From contig NZ_JAUSZZ010000001.1 in the NCBI RefSeq assembly GCF_030818075.1, positions 1 through 64,000 on the forward strand: a stretch of 64,000 bases of DNA. Direction: 5' to 3'. The stretch is from Microbacterium proteolyticum (GTDB taxonomy: Bacteria; Actinomycetota; Actinomycetes; Actinomycetales; Microbacteriaceae). Below, in pieces: positions 8,672 to 18,141 of this stretch. Every line of letters starts with the position of its first letter. Position 1 is the first letter of the stretch. The notes beneath the pieces are model-generated. The model ran no database searches, was not told the origin of the DNA, and saw nothing but the letters and a program-made list of their open reading frames with translations. A program made the position numbers and the translations under genes.

Positions 8672-9223
8672 TCAGACGACGGCGAGCTGCGAGAAGCCCC
8701 AGATCAACCAGCCGACGCTGAACAGCAGCGACAGCACGGCCAGCACCATCGCCCACGCTGCGACGCCGCGGCTGTCGTGCGCCCGACGCAGCGAGAGGGC
8801 CGAGAAGACGAGTGCGACCACGCCCAGGAGCAGAAGCCACCCGGTGAAGAAGGATGCCGTCAGCGCGAGGATCGCCAGCCCGAGCGCCCACGGCGCGAGC
8901 GAGCGCGGGGCCGGCGGGACGGGCGGCACGTACGGGATGAGGTGGTCGCCGAACGCGGCCATCTCGAGCTGGGCCGTCGGCATCCGTTCCGGATCGTCGA
9001 CGAACGGCTGGTCCGCCGCTGCGAGCGACGCGCCCGACGCGGGGGCGTCCCCTCCGGGCGCGGGGGGAAGCGCCGCACCGACAGGACGCGGCGGCCCCGC
9101 GACCGTGCCCTGGGCCGTGGCCGGGACCTGTGCCACCGCACCGCCGGGAGGCAGCGGCGGGTCGCCGGCAGCAGCCGGGGCGTCTTTCCGCGCGCGCCGC
9201 GTCGGCGGCGGCATCTCGGTCAT
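8672..9223 (-). CDS. Small membrane protein, DUF4190-like
   Basis: A 183-residue protein. The first 110 residues are Pro/Ala-rich and probably disordered and cytosolic. Two close membrane segments follow, with [16 protein letters not shown] between them, resembling the DUF4190 type of two-helix proteins. ATG 9223 overlaps the tsaD stop as ATGA, so it is the last gene of the tsa operon. Function unknown; the family assignment is tentative. Confidence 0.7.
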   Translation of the reverse strand: MTEMPPPTRRARKDAPAAAGDPPLPPGGAVAQVPATAQGTVAGPPRPVGAALPPAPGGDAPASGASLAAADQPFVDDPERMPTAQLEMAAFGDHLIPYVPPVPPAPRSLAPWALGLAILALTASFFTGWLLLLGVVALVFSALSLRRAHDSRGVAAWAMVLAVLSLLFSVGWLIWGFSQLAVV

Positions 9224-10308
9224 GCCGGCCCGCCGGGCACCGCGGCATCCACGTCTTCGGCCACCTGGATCTCGGTCACCGGCAGCGTCGAGTCGGCGCC
9301 GAACGCCAACGTCGAGGGGCGCCGGCCCGAGGCGATGAGCTCGGCGGCGAGGGCGGCGATCATCGCGCCGTTGTCGGTGCACAGACGCAGCGGCGGAATG
9401 CGTACGGCCACGCCCGCCGCCGCGGCGCGCTCCAGCGCGACATCGCGGAGACGTCTGTTGGCGATCACCCCGCCGCCCAGCAGCAGACGCGGCACCCCGT
9501 TGCGCGCGCACGCGTCGAGGGCCTTCGTGACGAGCACGTCGACGACGGCCTCGCGGAACGACGCCGCGACGTCGGCGACGGGCACCGGCAGGCCGGCGGC
9601 CTCGTGCTGCTCGACCCAGCGCGCGACGGCGGTCTTGAGCCCCGAGAACGAGAAGTCGTAGCGGTGGGATGCCATGTCGGAGGCGCGCGAAAGCCCCCGC
9701 GGGAAGCGGATGGCGGTGGGATCGCCGTCGGCTGCGGCGCGGTCGATCTCGGGTCCGCCCGGGTACGGCAGCTTCAGCAGGCGCGCGACCTTGTCGAACG
9801 CCTCGCCGGCAGCGTCGTCCATGGTCTCGCCGAGCAGCTCCACGTCGCTCGTCAGGTCGCGCACCAGCAGCAGCGAGGTGTGACCGCCGCTGACCAGCAG
9901 GGCCACCGTGGGGTACTCGAGCGCTCCCGCGTCGGCATCCAGGATGTCGGCGGCGATGTGCCCGACGAGATGGTTGACGGCGTAGAGCGGCTTGTCGAGT
10001 GCCACGGCCAGCCCCTTCGCCGCGCCCACCCCCACCATGAGGGCGCCCGCGAGACCCGGGCCGCTGGTCACGGCGACCGCATCGAGCTCGGCGAGGGTCA
10101 CCCCGGCCTCGGCCAGCGCGGCGTCGATGGACGGCTGCAGCGCCTCGAGGTGCGCGCGGGCGGCGACCTCGGGCACGACCCCGCCGTAGCGGGCGTGCTC
10201 GTCCATGCTCGACGCGATGGTGTTGCTCAACAGCTGCCGACCGCGGACGATGCCGATCCCGGTCTCGTCGCAGCTGGTCTCGATACCGAGCACGAGGGGC
10301 GCGTCCAT
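9220..10308 (-). CDS. tsaD: tRNA N6-threonylcarbamoyladenosine synthase subunit TsaD
   Basis: A 362-residue Kae1/TsaD protein that transfers threonylcarbamoyl to A37 of ANN-decoding tRNAs, working with TsaB and TsaE. It shows the IETSCDETG start, metal-binding His residues in ARAHLEAL and VNHLVGH, the SGGHTSL loop and the late [10 protein letters not shown] motif. Its start overlaps the rimI stop by one base. Length is normal. TsaB and TsaE are encoded nearby; TsaC is not in the window. Confidence 0.96.
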   Translation of the reverse strand: MDAPLVLGIETSCDETGIGIVRGRQLLSNTIASSMDEHARYGGVVPEVAARAHLEALQPSIDAALAEAGVTLAELDAVAVTSGPGLAGALMVGVGAAKGLAVALDKPLYAVNHLVGHIAADILDADAGALEYPTVALLVSGGHTSLLLVRDLTSDVELLGETMDDAAGEAFDKVARLLKLPYPGGPEIDRAAADGDPTAIRFPRGLSRASDMASHRYDFSFSGLKTAVARWVEQHEAAGLPVPVADVAASFREAVVDVLVTKALDACARNGVPRLLLGGGVIANRRLRDVALERAAAAGVAVRIPPLRLCTDNGAMIAALAAELIASGRRPSTLAFGADSTLPVTEIQVAEDVDAAVPGGPA

Positions 10309-10895
10309 CAGCACCAGCCCTTTCCGATCGTGGAGGTCGACGCAGAATCGGAGGAGAGGGGCGCAGTCTGGCCGATCCCTCCGGATCCGGCGCGCGTCTC
10401 CGAGTCCGCCGACCCGGATGCCGCGTCTTCCGCACGCCGCGTCGCCCACCCGCGCAGGTCGAGCTGCATGACGATCGCGTCGACGTCGTCGGGTTGGTAG
10501 TAGCGGGGCCGACGCCCCACCTCGACGAACCCCTCCGAAAGGTACAGCTTCTGGGCGACCGGGTTGTCGGCCCGCACCTCGAGGAAGACGTCGTGCACAC
10601 CACGGCGCACCGCCTCACCGAGCAGCGCGCCGAGCAGCGCACGCCCCCGCCCGCGCCCCCGCGCGGACTCCGAGATGGTGATCGTCTGCACGTCGGCATC
10701 GCGCGCGCCGCGCACCGCACGCAGCCCCGCGTAGCCCACCAGCCGACCGGCCTCCTCGACGACGACGTACCAGCCGTGCGTCGATGCGAGTTCTTCGCGC
10801 ATCATCGCCGCGCTCCAGGCATCGGTCGGGAACGACGCCCGCTCGAGCGCCATGATCGCGTCGAGGTCGGTGGCCGTGGCGACCCGCGTCGCCAT
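10308..10895 (-). CDS. rimI: Ribosomal protein S18-alanine N-acetyltransferase (RimI-type GNAT)
   Basis: A 195-residue GNAT acetyltransferase. The acetyl-CoA loop reads [12 protein letters not shown], and the C-terminal [17 protein letters not shown] motif is typical of RimI. It has about 40 extra Ala/Ser/Gly-rich residues at the C terminus compared with a standard RimI. It lies between tsaB and tsaD, where actinobacteria usually encode rimI, and its start overlaps the tsaB stop. Substrate S18 is inferred from family and context. Confidence 0.88.
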   Translation of the reverse strand: MATRVATATDLDAIMALERASFPTDAWSAAMMREELASTHGWYVVVEEAGRLVGYAGLRAVRGARDADVQTITISESARGRGRGRALLGALLGEAVRRGVHDVFLEVRADNPVAQKLYLSEGFVEVGRRPRYYQPDDVDAIVMQLDLRGWATRRAEDAASGSADSETRAGSGGIGQTAPLSSDSASTSTIGKGWC

Positions 10896-11527
10896 CAGCT
10901 CACCCGCTTCGGAGCGTGCGCCGCGACGACGTCGGGGCTGCGCAGGTACAGCGGCTCCGCGCCGGTCAGCGTGCGGCCGGCGTCGAGGGCACGGGCTGCG
11001 GCGAGGGCGATCATCGCCGCCGACACCCGGGTGGCGTCGCAGCGGCGCGCGCCGGCGTCGGCGAGGCGCGCGTCGAGCTCGTCACGCGGGCTGAGGGCGG
11101 CGTCCGACAGACGCACGGGCAGGCCGTCGTCGTCGAGTCCCTCGTAGACGCTGTACGCGAATTCGCGTCGGCGGGCGTCGGTGACCACCGCGAAACGACC
11201 GGTGTCGGTGTCGGTGAGGGCGTCCGCGAGCAGCAGGCCGAGCGCGATGCCGTCGTGGCTGGGCACCGGGATCAGCGGAACACCGCGCCCGAGGGCGAAG
11301 ACCCGGGCGGCGGCGATGCCGACGCGTAATCCCGTGAAGGGGCCGGGCCCCATGCCGATCGCGACGTGCGCGGGCGCGGGCGCGACCGCCGTGGCCCTCT
11401 GCAGCAGGTCGCCGATGACCTCGGCGTGGCCGAGCGGGTTCGCGCTCTGCTCGTCGACGAGCACTTCCCCGTCGCGGGCGATCGCCCCGACGGCAGTACC
11501 GAGCGACGTGTCGATGCCGATGATCAC
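10895..11527 (-). CDS. tsaB: tRNA threonylcarbamoyladenosine biosynthesis protein TsaB
   Basis: A 210-residue ASKHA-fold protein that scaffolds TsaD and TsaE in t6A synthesis. The start IIGIDTSLGTAVGA and the central GMGPGPFTGLRVGIAAA are diagnostic. GTG 11527 is chosen because it gives the canonical N terminus directly. The gene opens the tsaB-rimI-tsaD-membrane protein operon, all four overlapping, and is divergent from the alpha/beta hydrolase. Confidence 0.95.
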   Translation of the reverse strand: MIIGIDTSLGTAVGAIARDGEVLVDEQSANPLGHAEVIGDLLQRATAVAPAPAHVAIGMGPGPFTGLRVGIAAARVFALGRGVPLIPVPSHDGIALGLLLADALTDTDTGRFAVVTDARRREFAYSVYEGLDDDGLPVRLSDAALSPRDELDARLADAGARRCDATRVSAAMIALAAARALDAGRTLTGAEPLYLRSPDVVAAHAPKRVS

Positions 11528-11603
11528 CGTTCCAGGGTATCCGGCACCCCCGACACCGTCCCGCGAAGGCATCCGACCGCCTCCTCCGCTCCGAAGAAGC
11601 ACC

Positions 11604-12534
11604 ATGGATGCCACTGCTCTGGGCCTCCGCCGCGTCGTCGTCCCGACGGGCGTCGGACCCATCGTCGTCCGGGCCGGTCGCAACGCGGGCAGCCCCGTCG
11701 CGACGGTTCTGCTGCACGGCGCGGCCGGGTCGTGGTCGACATGGGCGCCGCTGCTCGCGGCATCCACGGTCCCGCGCCTGTCCGACGTGATCGCCCTCGA
11801 CCTGCCCGGATGGGGCGAGACGCCCGGTCCCGTTCCCGATCCCGCCGATCTCGCCGTCGCCGTCGCGGCGGTCGCACGCGCGCTCGGCTATCCGCGGTGG
11901 CGGGTGGTCGGGCACTCGCTCGGCGGCGTCGTCGCGCTCGATGTGGCGGCGCGCTTCCCGAACGAGACCGTGGCGGTCGGCATCGTCTCGCCGAGCGGGG
12001 GCGGGCGCCCGCGCAGTGGCACGGCATCCGGTCGCGGGTGCCGTGCGGCTGCCGGGGCTGGCGGGCATGGTCGTGGCCATGCGCGTGCTGCGCGCGCTCG
12101 GTCCGCTCGCGGCCCCGCTCCTGCGACTGCTCCGGCGCACGGGCGCGCTGCGCGTGCTCGCCCGGCCGTTGTTCCGGCATCCCCACCGCGTCGACCGCGC
12201 GGTGACCGACGCGCTCGCGACCGAGATCCGCCCCTCGGCGTTCCTCGCCGCGGCGCGCGCGTCGCTGACGCACGACGACGGCCTCTGGCGGCGCATCGCC
12301 TGCCCCGTTCGATCGGTGCGCGGCGCTCACGACGTCTTCGTCGCCGAGCGCGACGCCCGCAGCTGGGCGACACTCCTGCGCGACTACGCCGACCGCGTCC
12401 TCGACGACAGCGGGCACTTCGCCCACGTCGAGCAGCCCGGCGAGACCGTGCGCGCCCTGCGCGACGTCTGGTCCGCCGACCGCGGGCCCCGAGCGCCCCG
12501 TTCGCGCCCCCGTCGGCGAACCGTCATGGGCTGA
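11604..12534 (+). pseudogene. Alpha/beta hydrolase, frameshifted by one base
   Basis: From ATG 11604 the frame gives a normal hydrolase start: LLHGAAGSWSTWAP (oxyanion region), LDLPGWGETPG and the nucleophile elbow GHSLGG near residue 113. Near 12000 the similarity moves into the next frame, giving LPGLAGMVVAMRV and later DSGHFAHVEQPGE with the catalytic His. One extra G in the run at about 11996-12006 explains the shift, and total length is one base over a multiple of three. It may be an assembly error or a real pseudogene. It is inserted on the opposite strand between tsaE and tsaB. Substrate unknown. Confidence 0.75.
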
Positions 12535-12632
12535 CCGCGCACCGGCGCCTCGCAGACGGGCGCGTCGGGTTCACCGGGTCAGCGTCGATCCGGGAGGCCC
12601 GGCGCGTCTCCGGCCGGGCCGTCCGACCGCCG

Positions 12633-13136
12633 TCAGGGCCGCCGCGAGATCGTCACCGTCCGCGGGGCATCGGCGTCGAGTTCGACGGTGTGCACCGCGA
12701 TCTCGCCGCACGCGTTGTCGACGCCGCGTCCGCCGAGGTGACGCTCGATCTCGATCTCCCACCACGTGTCGGCCAGGTACTCGGCGACCCCGCGGCCCCA
12801 CTCCACGATCACCGCGGATCCCTCCACGTCGATGTCGAGGTCATCGAGCTCGACCGCCGCCCCGAGCCGGTACGCATCGACGTGCACGAGGGGTGTGCCT
12901 CCGACGAGTGAGGGGTGCGTGCGGGCGATGACGAACGTCGGGCTCTGGACGGGACCACGGATGCCGAGGCCCTCGCCGATCCCGCGCGTCAGGGTCGTCT
13001 TGCCCGCGCCGAGGGGACCGGTGAGCACGACGACATCGCCGGGCCGCAGCGCGCGACCGATCGCGCGACCCAGGTCGTGCATGTCGCCCGGACCGGCGAC
13101 CTCGCGGGTGCCCAGCAGCTCCTCGGGAACGCTCAC
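12633..13136 (-). CDS. tsaE: tRNA t6A biosynthesis ATPase TsaE
   Basis: A 167-residue P-loop ATPase that drives the TsaB-TsaD t6A machinery. The Walker A motif is GPLGAGKTTLTRG, followed by SPTFVIARTH and HVDAYRLG, which are family hallmarks; a late VIVEWGRG motif completes it. GTG 13136 overlaps the alr stop as GTGA. It belongs to the acpS-alr-tsaE unit. Confidence 0.95.
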   Translation of the reverse strand: MSVPEELLGTREVAGPGDMHDLGRAIGRALRPGDVVVLTGPLGAGKTTLTRGIGEGLGIRGPVQSPTFVIARTHPSLVGGTPLVHVDAYRLGAAVELDDLDIDVEGSAVIVEWGRGVAEYLADTWWEIEIERHLGGRGVDNACGEIAVHTVELDADAPRTVTISRRP

Positions 13137-14254
13137 GCCTCGACCTCCCGTCGGGGGACGCGGGCTCCGACGCGCGTGACGATCTCGTAGTCGATGGTGT
13201 CGGCGGCATCCGCCCAGTCCCGGGCCGAGGGCACGCCCAGGGTCGGGTCACCGAACAGCACGACTTCGTCGCCTACCGCCACGGGGTGGTCGCCGACGTC
13301 GACGACGAACTGGTCCATCGCGATGCGGCCCGCGACGGTGAAGCGGCGCCCGCCGATCGACACCGGGCCCCGGCCCGACGCCTGGCGGGGCACGCCGTCG
13401 GCGTAGCCGAGCGGGACGAGCGCGAGCGTCGTCTCGCGCTCGGTGCGGTAGTCGTAGCCGTACGACACCCCGGTCCCGGCCGGCACCCGTCGCACGGCCG
13501 CCACGGCTCCGCGCAGCGTCATCGCCGGGCGCAGGCCCAGATCGGCGGGGCTGCGGTCCGCCAGCGGCGAGACCCCGTACAGCCCGATGCCGATGCGCAC
13601 GCAGCCCAGACGAGCCTCGGGGAGCGCGATCGCCGCGTTCGATGCGGCGATGTGGCGCAGGGGCGGGGTGAGCCCGACCGACGCGGCGAGCGCGACGCCC
13701 TCTTCGAACCGCGCGAGGGCGGCCCGGTCGTCGTCGAGGCTGGTGTTCGACAGGTGCGAGAACAGGCCGATCATACGAAGGCGGCCGATGCGCTCCAACC
13801 GCGCGGCCTCGGAGAAGACGACCCGCCACTGCTCCGGAGCGATGCCGTTGCGCGACAGACCGGTCTCGAGCTTCAGGTGCACGCTCGCCGGCTTGCCGCC
13901 CGCGGCGGCCTCCCCGGCGCGCTGCAGCTGGTCGAGATCGGAGATCCCGAGCTCCACGTCGTGGCGCACGGCCTCCGCGAACGACACCCCGGGCGCGTGC
14001 AGCCAGGCGAACAGGGGTGCGCGGATACCCGCGCGGCGCAGCGCCAGCGCCTCGTCGATGTCGGAGACGCCGATGCGGTTCGCGCCGCCCTCGAGCGCCG
14101 CCCTCGCCGCGCGCAGCGCGCCGTGGCCGTACCCGTCGGCCTTCACGACCGCGATGATCTGCGACCCGGTGAGCGTGCGCAGGTGCCGCACGTTCTCGGA
14201 GATGGCGTCGACGTCGATGAGCGCTTCGCGCAGCACTCCCCGCGGCATCCTCAT
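13133..14254 (-). CDS. alr: Alanine racemase
   Basis: A 373-residue PLP-dependent racemase that makes D-alanine for peptidoglycan. The PLP lysine lies in AVVKADGYGHG near residue 39. The catalytic Tyr region is VSYGYDYRTE, and PLGYADGVPR is also present. Its start overlaps the acpS stop as ATGA, and tsaE follows with a four-base overlap, so the three genes are coupled. Confidence 0.96.
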   Translation of the reverse strand: MRMPRGVLREALIDVDAISENVRHLRTLTGSQIIAVVKADGYGHGALRAARAALEGGANRIGVSDIDEALALRRAGIRAPLFAWLHAPGVSFAEAVRHDVELGISDLDQLQRAGEAAAGGKPASVHLKLETGLSRNGIAPEQWRVVFSEAARLERIGRLRMIGLFSHLSNTSLDDDRAALARFEEGVALAASVGLTPPLRHIAASNAAIALPEARLGCVRIGIGLYGVSPLADRSPADLGLRPAMTLRGAVAAVRRVPAGTGVSYGYDYRTERETTLALVPLGYADGVPRQASGRGPVSIGGRRFTVAGRIAMDQFVVDVGDHPVAVGDEVVLFGDPTLGVPSARDWADAADTIDYEIVTRVGARVPRREVEA

Positions 14255-14961
14255 GCGGTGTCCTCTCGAGCGGAATCGGGGGCGGGTACCGCCGTCTCGG
14301 CCGCCTGGGCGCCGACCCCGGCGGCGGATGCCGAAGCGTCGGAGCCGGATGCCGAAGCGTCGGCGCCGGATGCCGAGGCATCGGGGACGGATGCCGCGGC
14401 GTGGGCGGCTGGCGCGTCGGCGTCGGAACCGAATCCCGCCGTCTCATCGGTCTCCGCCGCCGCGGGCTGGGGCTCACCGGCCGCGGCGGGCTCACCGGGC
14501 GCGACGAGGTCACCGGGCGGCGGAGCGTCGTCGCGGGAGGCGGCGACGTCGATATCGGTGGGCGGGGCCGGCTGCAGGGCGGGGATCACCGCGGGTGGCG
14601 CGGTCATATCGCCCGCTTCGGCGATGACGTACGCGGTCGCGAGCCCGGCGTCGTGCGACATCGACAGGTGCAGGGCCGTGATGCCGCGCGCGGCCACGGT
14701 GGTCGCGGTCTCCCCGTGGAGCGAGAAGACGGGCCGCCCCGACGGCTCGGCGGCCACCTCGATGTCGGTCCAGTGCACGCCGTCGGATCCCCCGAGCGCT
14801 TTGATCAAGGCCTCCTTGGCGGCGTACCGCGCGGCGAGCGAACGGGGCTTCAGCACGCGCTCGGCCGGGGCGAACAGGCGCGGCAGCAGGCGCGGCGTGC
14901 GCGCGAGGGTCGCGGCGAACCGCGGCACGTCGACCACGTCGACGCCGATTCCGACGATCAT
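14251..14961 (-). CDS. acpS: Holo-ACP synthase with unusual Ala/Asp/Ser-rich C-terminal extension
   Basis: Transfers phosphopantetheine from CoA to acyl carrier protein. The catalytic part is residues 1-115: GIGVDVVDVPRF at the start, YAAKEALIKALG in the middle and LHLSMSHDAGLATAYVIAE at the end. A normal AcpS stops about there, at 115-130 residues. This one continues for roughly 120 more residues of Ala/Pro/Glu and then DASASG-type repeats with no predicted fold. The tail is in frame and ends at the alr start, so it is probably translated. What it does is unknown. Confidence 0.9.
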   Translation of the reverse strand: MIVGIGVDVVDVPRFAATLARTPRLLPRLFAPAERVLKPRSLAARYAAKEALIKALGGSDGVHWTDIEVAAEPSGRPVFSLHGETATTVAARGITALHLSMSHDAGLATAYVIAEAGDMTAPPAVIPALQPAPPTDIDVAASRDDAPPPGDLVAPGEPAAAGEPQPAAAETDETAGFGSDADAPAAHAAASVPDASASGADASASGSDASASAAGVGAQAAETAVPAPDSAREDTA

Positions 14962-15127
14962 GAGCCCTCCCCTCGCGGCATCCTCTCCATTCTGCCGGTG
15001 CCCGCCGACATCGGCCGCCGCTCGCTCCTCCCCCCGCTTCCCGCCTCACCGCGAACCCACCGACGACGGTCAAGGCCTCCGGCTTCCCGTCGCACCGTAC
15101 GTCGCGCAGAGGGGCAGGAACGACGAA

Positions 15128-15155
15128 GGGGCCGGATGCCACGGCATCCGGCCCC
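15128..15155 (-). terminator. Terminator downstream of glmS
   Basis: A perfect 13-base inverted repeat (GGGGCCGGATGCC and its complement) around a two-base loop, 14 bases past the glmS stop. The roughly 170 bases from here to the acpS start hold no gene that I can see. Confidence 0.75.
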
Positions 15156-15168
15156 TCGACGACGGCGG

Positions 15169-17019
15169 TCACTCCACGGTGACCGACTTCGCCAGGTTGC
15201 GCGGCTGGTCCACGTCGAGGCCCTTCGCCTCGGCGAGACCCATCGCGAAGATGTGCAGCGGCACGACGGCCAGCAGCGGCTCGAACAGCGGAGCGGCGAG
15301 CGGGATGCGCAGCACCTCGTCGGCCGCGGGGAGCACCGCGACGTCGCCCTCTTCGGCGATCGCGATCACGCGGGCACCGCGGGCGCGGATCTCCTCGATG
15401 TTGGACACGACCTTCTTGTGCATCTCGCCCGAGCCGCGCGGCGACGGCACGACGACGAACACGGGCTGACCGGGCTCGATGAGGGCGATGGGGCCGTGCT
15501 TGAGCTCGCCCGCGGCGAAGCCCTCGGCGTGGATGTACGCGAGCTCCTTGAGCTTGAGCGCCCCTTCGAGGGCGATGGGGTAGCCGACGTTGCGGCCGAG
15601 GAACAGCACCGAGCGGGTGTCCGCCATCCAGTGCGCGAGCTGCTCGATGCGCGCCTGCTCGCTCTCGAGCACGCGGGCGATCTTGCCCGGGATCGACTCG
15701 AGTTCGGTGACCGCCTCGACGGCCACCACCGGGTCGACGGCTCCGCGGACGCGGCCCACGTGCAGGGCGAGCAGGTACAGCGCGGTGATCTGCGCGACGA
15801 AGGCCTTGGTGGAGGCGACGGCCACCTCGGGGCCGGCGTGCGTGTAGACGATCGCATCCGATTCGCGCGGGATGGTCGCTCCCTGCGTGTTGCAGATCGA
15901 CAGGGTCTTCGCCCCGCGCGAACGGGCGTACTTGACGGCCATGAGGGTGTCCATGGTCTCGCCCGACTGGCTGATCGAGACGACCAGGGTGCGCTCGGTG
16001 AGAACCGGGTCGCGGTAGCGGAACTCGTGCGCCAGCTCGACGTCGACGGGCACGCGCGTCCACGTCTCGAGGGCGTACTTGCCGACCATGCCGGCGTAGG
16101 CGGCGGTGCCGCACGCGATGACGAGGATGCGGTCGATGTCGGCGAGGAAGGCGTCGAGCCCGTCGAGCTCGGGGATCTCGACGCGGCCCTCGTGGATGCG
16201 TCCACGCAGGGTGTTGGCGACGGCCTCCGGCTCCTCCGAGACCTCCTTGGCCATGAACGACGACCAGCCGCCCTTCTCGGCGGCGGACGCGTCCCACGTC
16301 ACCTCGAACGGCTCGACCTCGACCGGCGCACCGGAGAAGTCGGTGACCTCGACGCCGGAGGGGGTGATCGCGACGATCTCGTCCTGCCCGATGGCGAGGG
16401 CGTTGCGCGTGTGCTCGACGAAGGCGGCCACGTCGGAGCCGAGGAAGTTCTCGCCCTCGCCGAGCCCGATGACCAGCGGCGAGTTGCGGCGGGCGCCGAC
16501 GACCAGCCCCGGGTGGTCCTCGTGCATCGCGAGCAGCGTGTAGGCACCCTCCAGGCGCGACACCACCGCGCGGAACGCCTGCACCAGGTCTTTGGTGCGG
16601 GCGTACTCGCGACCGATCATGACCGCGGCGACCTCGGTGTCGGTCTCGCTGCGGAAGACGAAGCCCTCGCCGACCAGCTCGCTCTTGAGCTCGGCGAAGT
16701 TCTCGATGATGCCGTTGTGGATGACGGCGAGCTTGTCGTCGTCGGCCAGGTGCGGGTGCGCGTTGGCATCCGTCGGCCCCCCGTGGGTCGCCCATCGGGT
16801 GTGGCCGATGCCGGTGGTGCCGTTGGGCATCGGGACGGCTTCGAGGTCATCGCGGAGCACCGCGAGCTTGCCCGCTCGCTTGCGCATGCCGAGGCCCCCG
16901 TCGCCGTCGATCACGGCGATCCCCGCGGAGTCGTAGCCCCGGTATTCCAGCCGCGAGAGACCCGCGATGAGGATGTCCTGGCTCGGCCGAGGACCCACGT
17001 AACCGATGATTCCGCACAT
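15169..17019 (-). CDS. glmS: Glutamine-fructose-6-phosphate aminotransferase (isomerizing)
   Basis: A 616-residue enzyme that makes glucosamine-6-phosphate, the first step toward UDP-GlcNAc and peptidoglycan. The N terminus MCGIIGYVG supplies the catalytic Cys2 of the glutaminase domain. Two SIS sugar-isomerase domains follow, with ISQSGETMDT and ending QPRNLAKSVTVE. Start ATG 17019 is fixed by the need for Cys2. GlmM, encoded at 19292, performs the next step. No glmS ribozyme is visible upstream. Confidence 0.97.
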   Translation of the reverse strand: MCGIIGYVGPRPSQDILIAGLSRLEYRGYDSAGIAVIDGDGGLGMRKRAGKLAVLRDDLEAVPMPNGTTGIGHTRWATHGGPTDANAHPHLADDDKLAVIHNGIIENFAELKSELVGEGFVFRSETDTEVAAVMIGREYARTKDLVQAFRAVVSRLEGAYTLLAMHEDHPGLVVGARRNSPLVIGLGEGENFLGSDVAAFVEHTRNALAIGQDEIVAITPSGVEVTDFSGAPVEVEPFEVTWDASAAEKGGWSSFMAKEVSEEPEAVANTLRGRIHEGRVEIPELDGLDAFLADIDRILVIACGTAAYAGMVGKYALETWTRVPVDVELAHEFRYRDPVLTERTLVVSISQSGETMDTLMAVKYARSRGAKTLSICNTQGATIPRESDAIVYTHAGPEVAVASTKAFVAQITALYLLALHVGRVRGAVDPVVAVEAVTELESIPGKIARVLESEQARIEQLAHWMADTRSVLFLGRNVGYPIALEGALKLKELAYIHAEGFAAGELKHGPIALIEPGQPVFVVVPSPRGSGEMHKKVVSNIEEIRARGARVIAIAEEGDVAVLPAADEVLRIPLAAPLFEPLLAVVPLHIFAMGLAEAKGLDVDQPRNLAKSVTVE

Positions 17020-17086
17020 AGCCTCCGAGTCTACGGGCGCGGCCTGGGCGAACCGTGCGTTGCCCGTGCGCCGAGCCGCGCCGCGC

Positions 17087-18040
17087 TCAGAGCTTGCGCA
17101 GCAGCACCGACTCGACGGTGTGGTCGGCCCCCTTCTGCAGCACGAGCTTGGCCCGGTGGCGCGTCGGCAGCACGTTCTCCTCGAGGTTGGGGAGGTTGAT
17201 GTCGCGCCAGTAGCCGAGCGCGCGCTCGACGGCCTCGTCGTCGCTGATGTCGGCGAACACGCGGAAGAACGACGTGGGGTTGGTGAAGGCGTTGTCGCGC
17301 AGCGCGAGGAAGCGCTCGACGTACCACTTCTCGATGTGGGCCGCATCGGCATCCACGTAGATCGAGAAGTCGAACAGATCGCTCACCGCGACCTCGTGGG
17401 GCGAGGGCGGCGGCTGCAGGACGTTCAGCCCCTCGACGATGACGACATCGGGCCGGTGCACGCTCACGTGCGCGTCGGGGATGATGTCGTACCGCACGTG
17501 CGAGTAGAAGGGCGCGCGGGCCTCGTCGGCTCCCGACTTCACCTCGCTGAGGAAGTTCACGAGCGCCCGCCGGTCGTAGGACTCGGGAAAACCCTTGCGA
17601 TCCATCAGGCCGCGGCGCTCGAGCTCGGCATTCGGGTACAGGAAGCCGTCCGTGGTGACGAGCTCCACCCGCGGGGTGTCGGGCCAGCGGCTCATGAGCT
17701 CGCGCAGAAGGCGCGCGACGGTGGACTTGCCCACCGCCACCGAGCCCGCGACGCCGATGACGAACGGGGTCGTGGCATCCGTCTCGCCGAGGAACTCGCT
17801 CGTGTCGGCCCCGAGGCGCCGCGTCGCGCGGGCATAGAGGCTCAGGAGCCGGCTGAGCGGCAGGTACACCTCGGCGACCTCGCGCAGGTCAAGGCGGTCG
17901 CCGATACCGCGGAGCTGCACGACCTCGGTCTCGGTGAGGGGCTGCTGGAGCCCGCCGGCCATGCGAGCCCAGTCGTCGCGGTCGATCTGACGGTAGGGGC
18001 TCAGCGACGGCGCGGGAGCGTCGGTCTCGGCGGCGGACAC
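17087..18040 (-). CDS. coaA: Type I pantothenate kinase
   Basis: A 317-residue kinase that phosphorylates pantothenate, the first committed step to CoA. It shows the P-loop [17 protein letters not shown] near 95-111, [10 protein letters not shown] and the IVEGLNVLQ motif. Length and organisation fit the bacterial CoaA type. It lies upstream of glmS and acpS on the same strand; AcpS uses CoA, the product of this pathway. Start is GTG 18040. Confidence 0.96.
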   Translation of the reverse strand: MSAAETDAPAPSLSPYRQIDRDDWARMAGGLQQPLTETEVVQLRGIGDRLDLREVAEVYLPLSRLLSLYARATRRLGADTSEFLGETDATTPFVIGVAGSVAVGKSTVARLLRELMSRWPDTPRVELVTTDGFLYPNAELERRGLMDRKGFPESYDRRALVNFLSEVKSGADEARAPFYSHVRYDIIPDAHVSVHRPDVVIVEGLNVLQPPPSPHEVAVSDLFDFSIYVDADAAHIEKWYVERFLALRDNAFTNPTSFFRVFADISDDEAVERALGYWRDINLPNLEENVLPTRHRAKLVLQKGADHTVESVLLRKL

Positions 18041-18141
18041 CCGCCCATGCTACCGGCGGGGACCGAGTCGGGACGCCGGGCCGCGGCATCCGGAATCCGC
18101 CGTCGATGGGCGCGAGCGAACCGCGCCACTACGCTCGGAGC

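Noticed and set aside
13286..15469. Long plus-strand frames opposite alr and acpS
   Set aside because: Shadows of alr, acpS and glmS; no domain signals.
17020..17086. glmS ribozyme or riboswitch upstream of glmS
   Set aside because: Only 67 bases separate coaA from glmS and no ribozyme-like pairing is visible.
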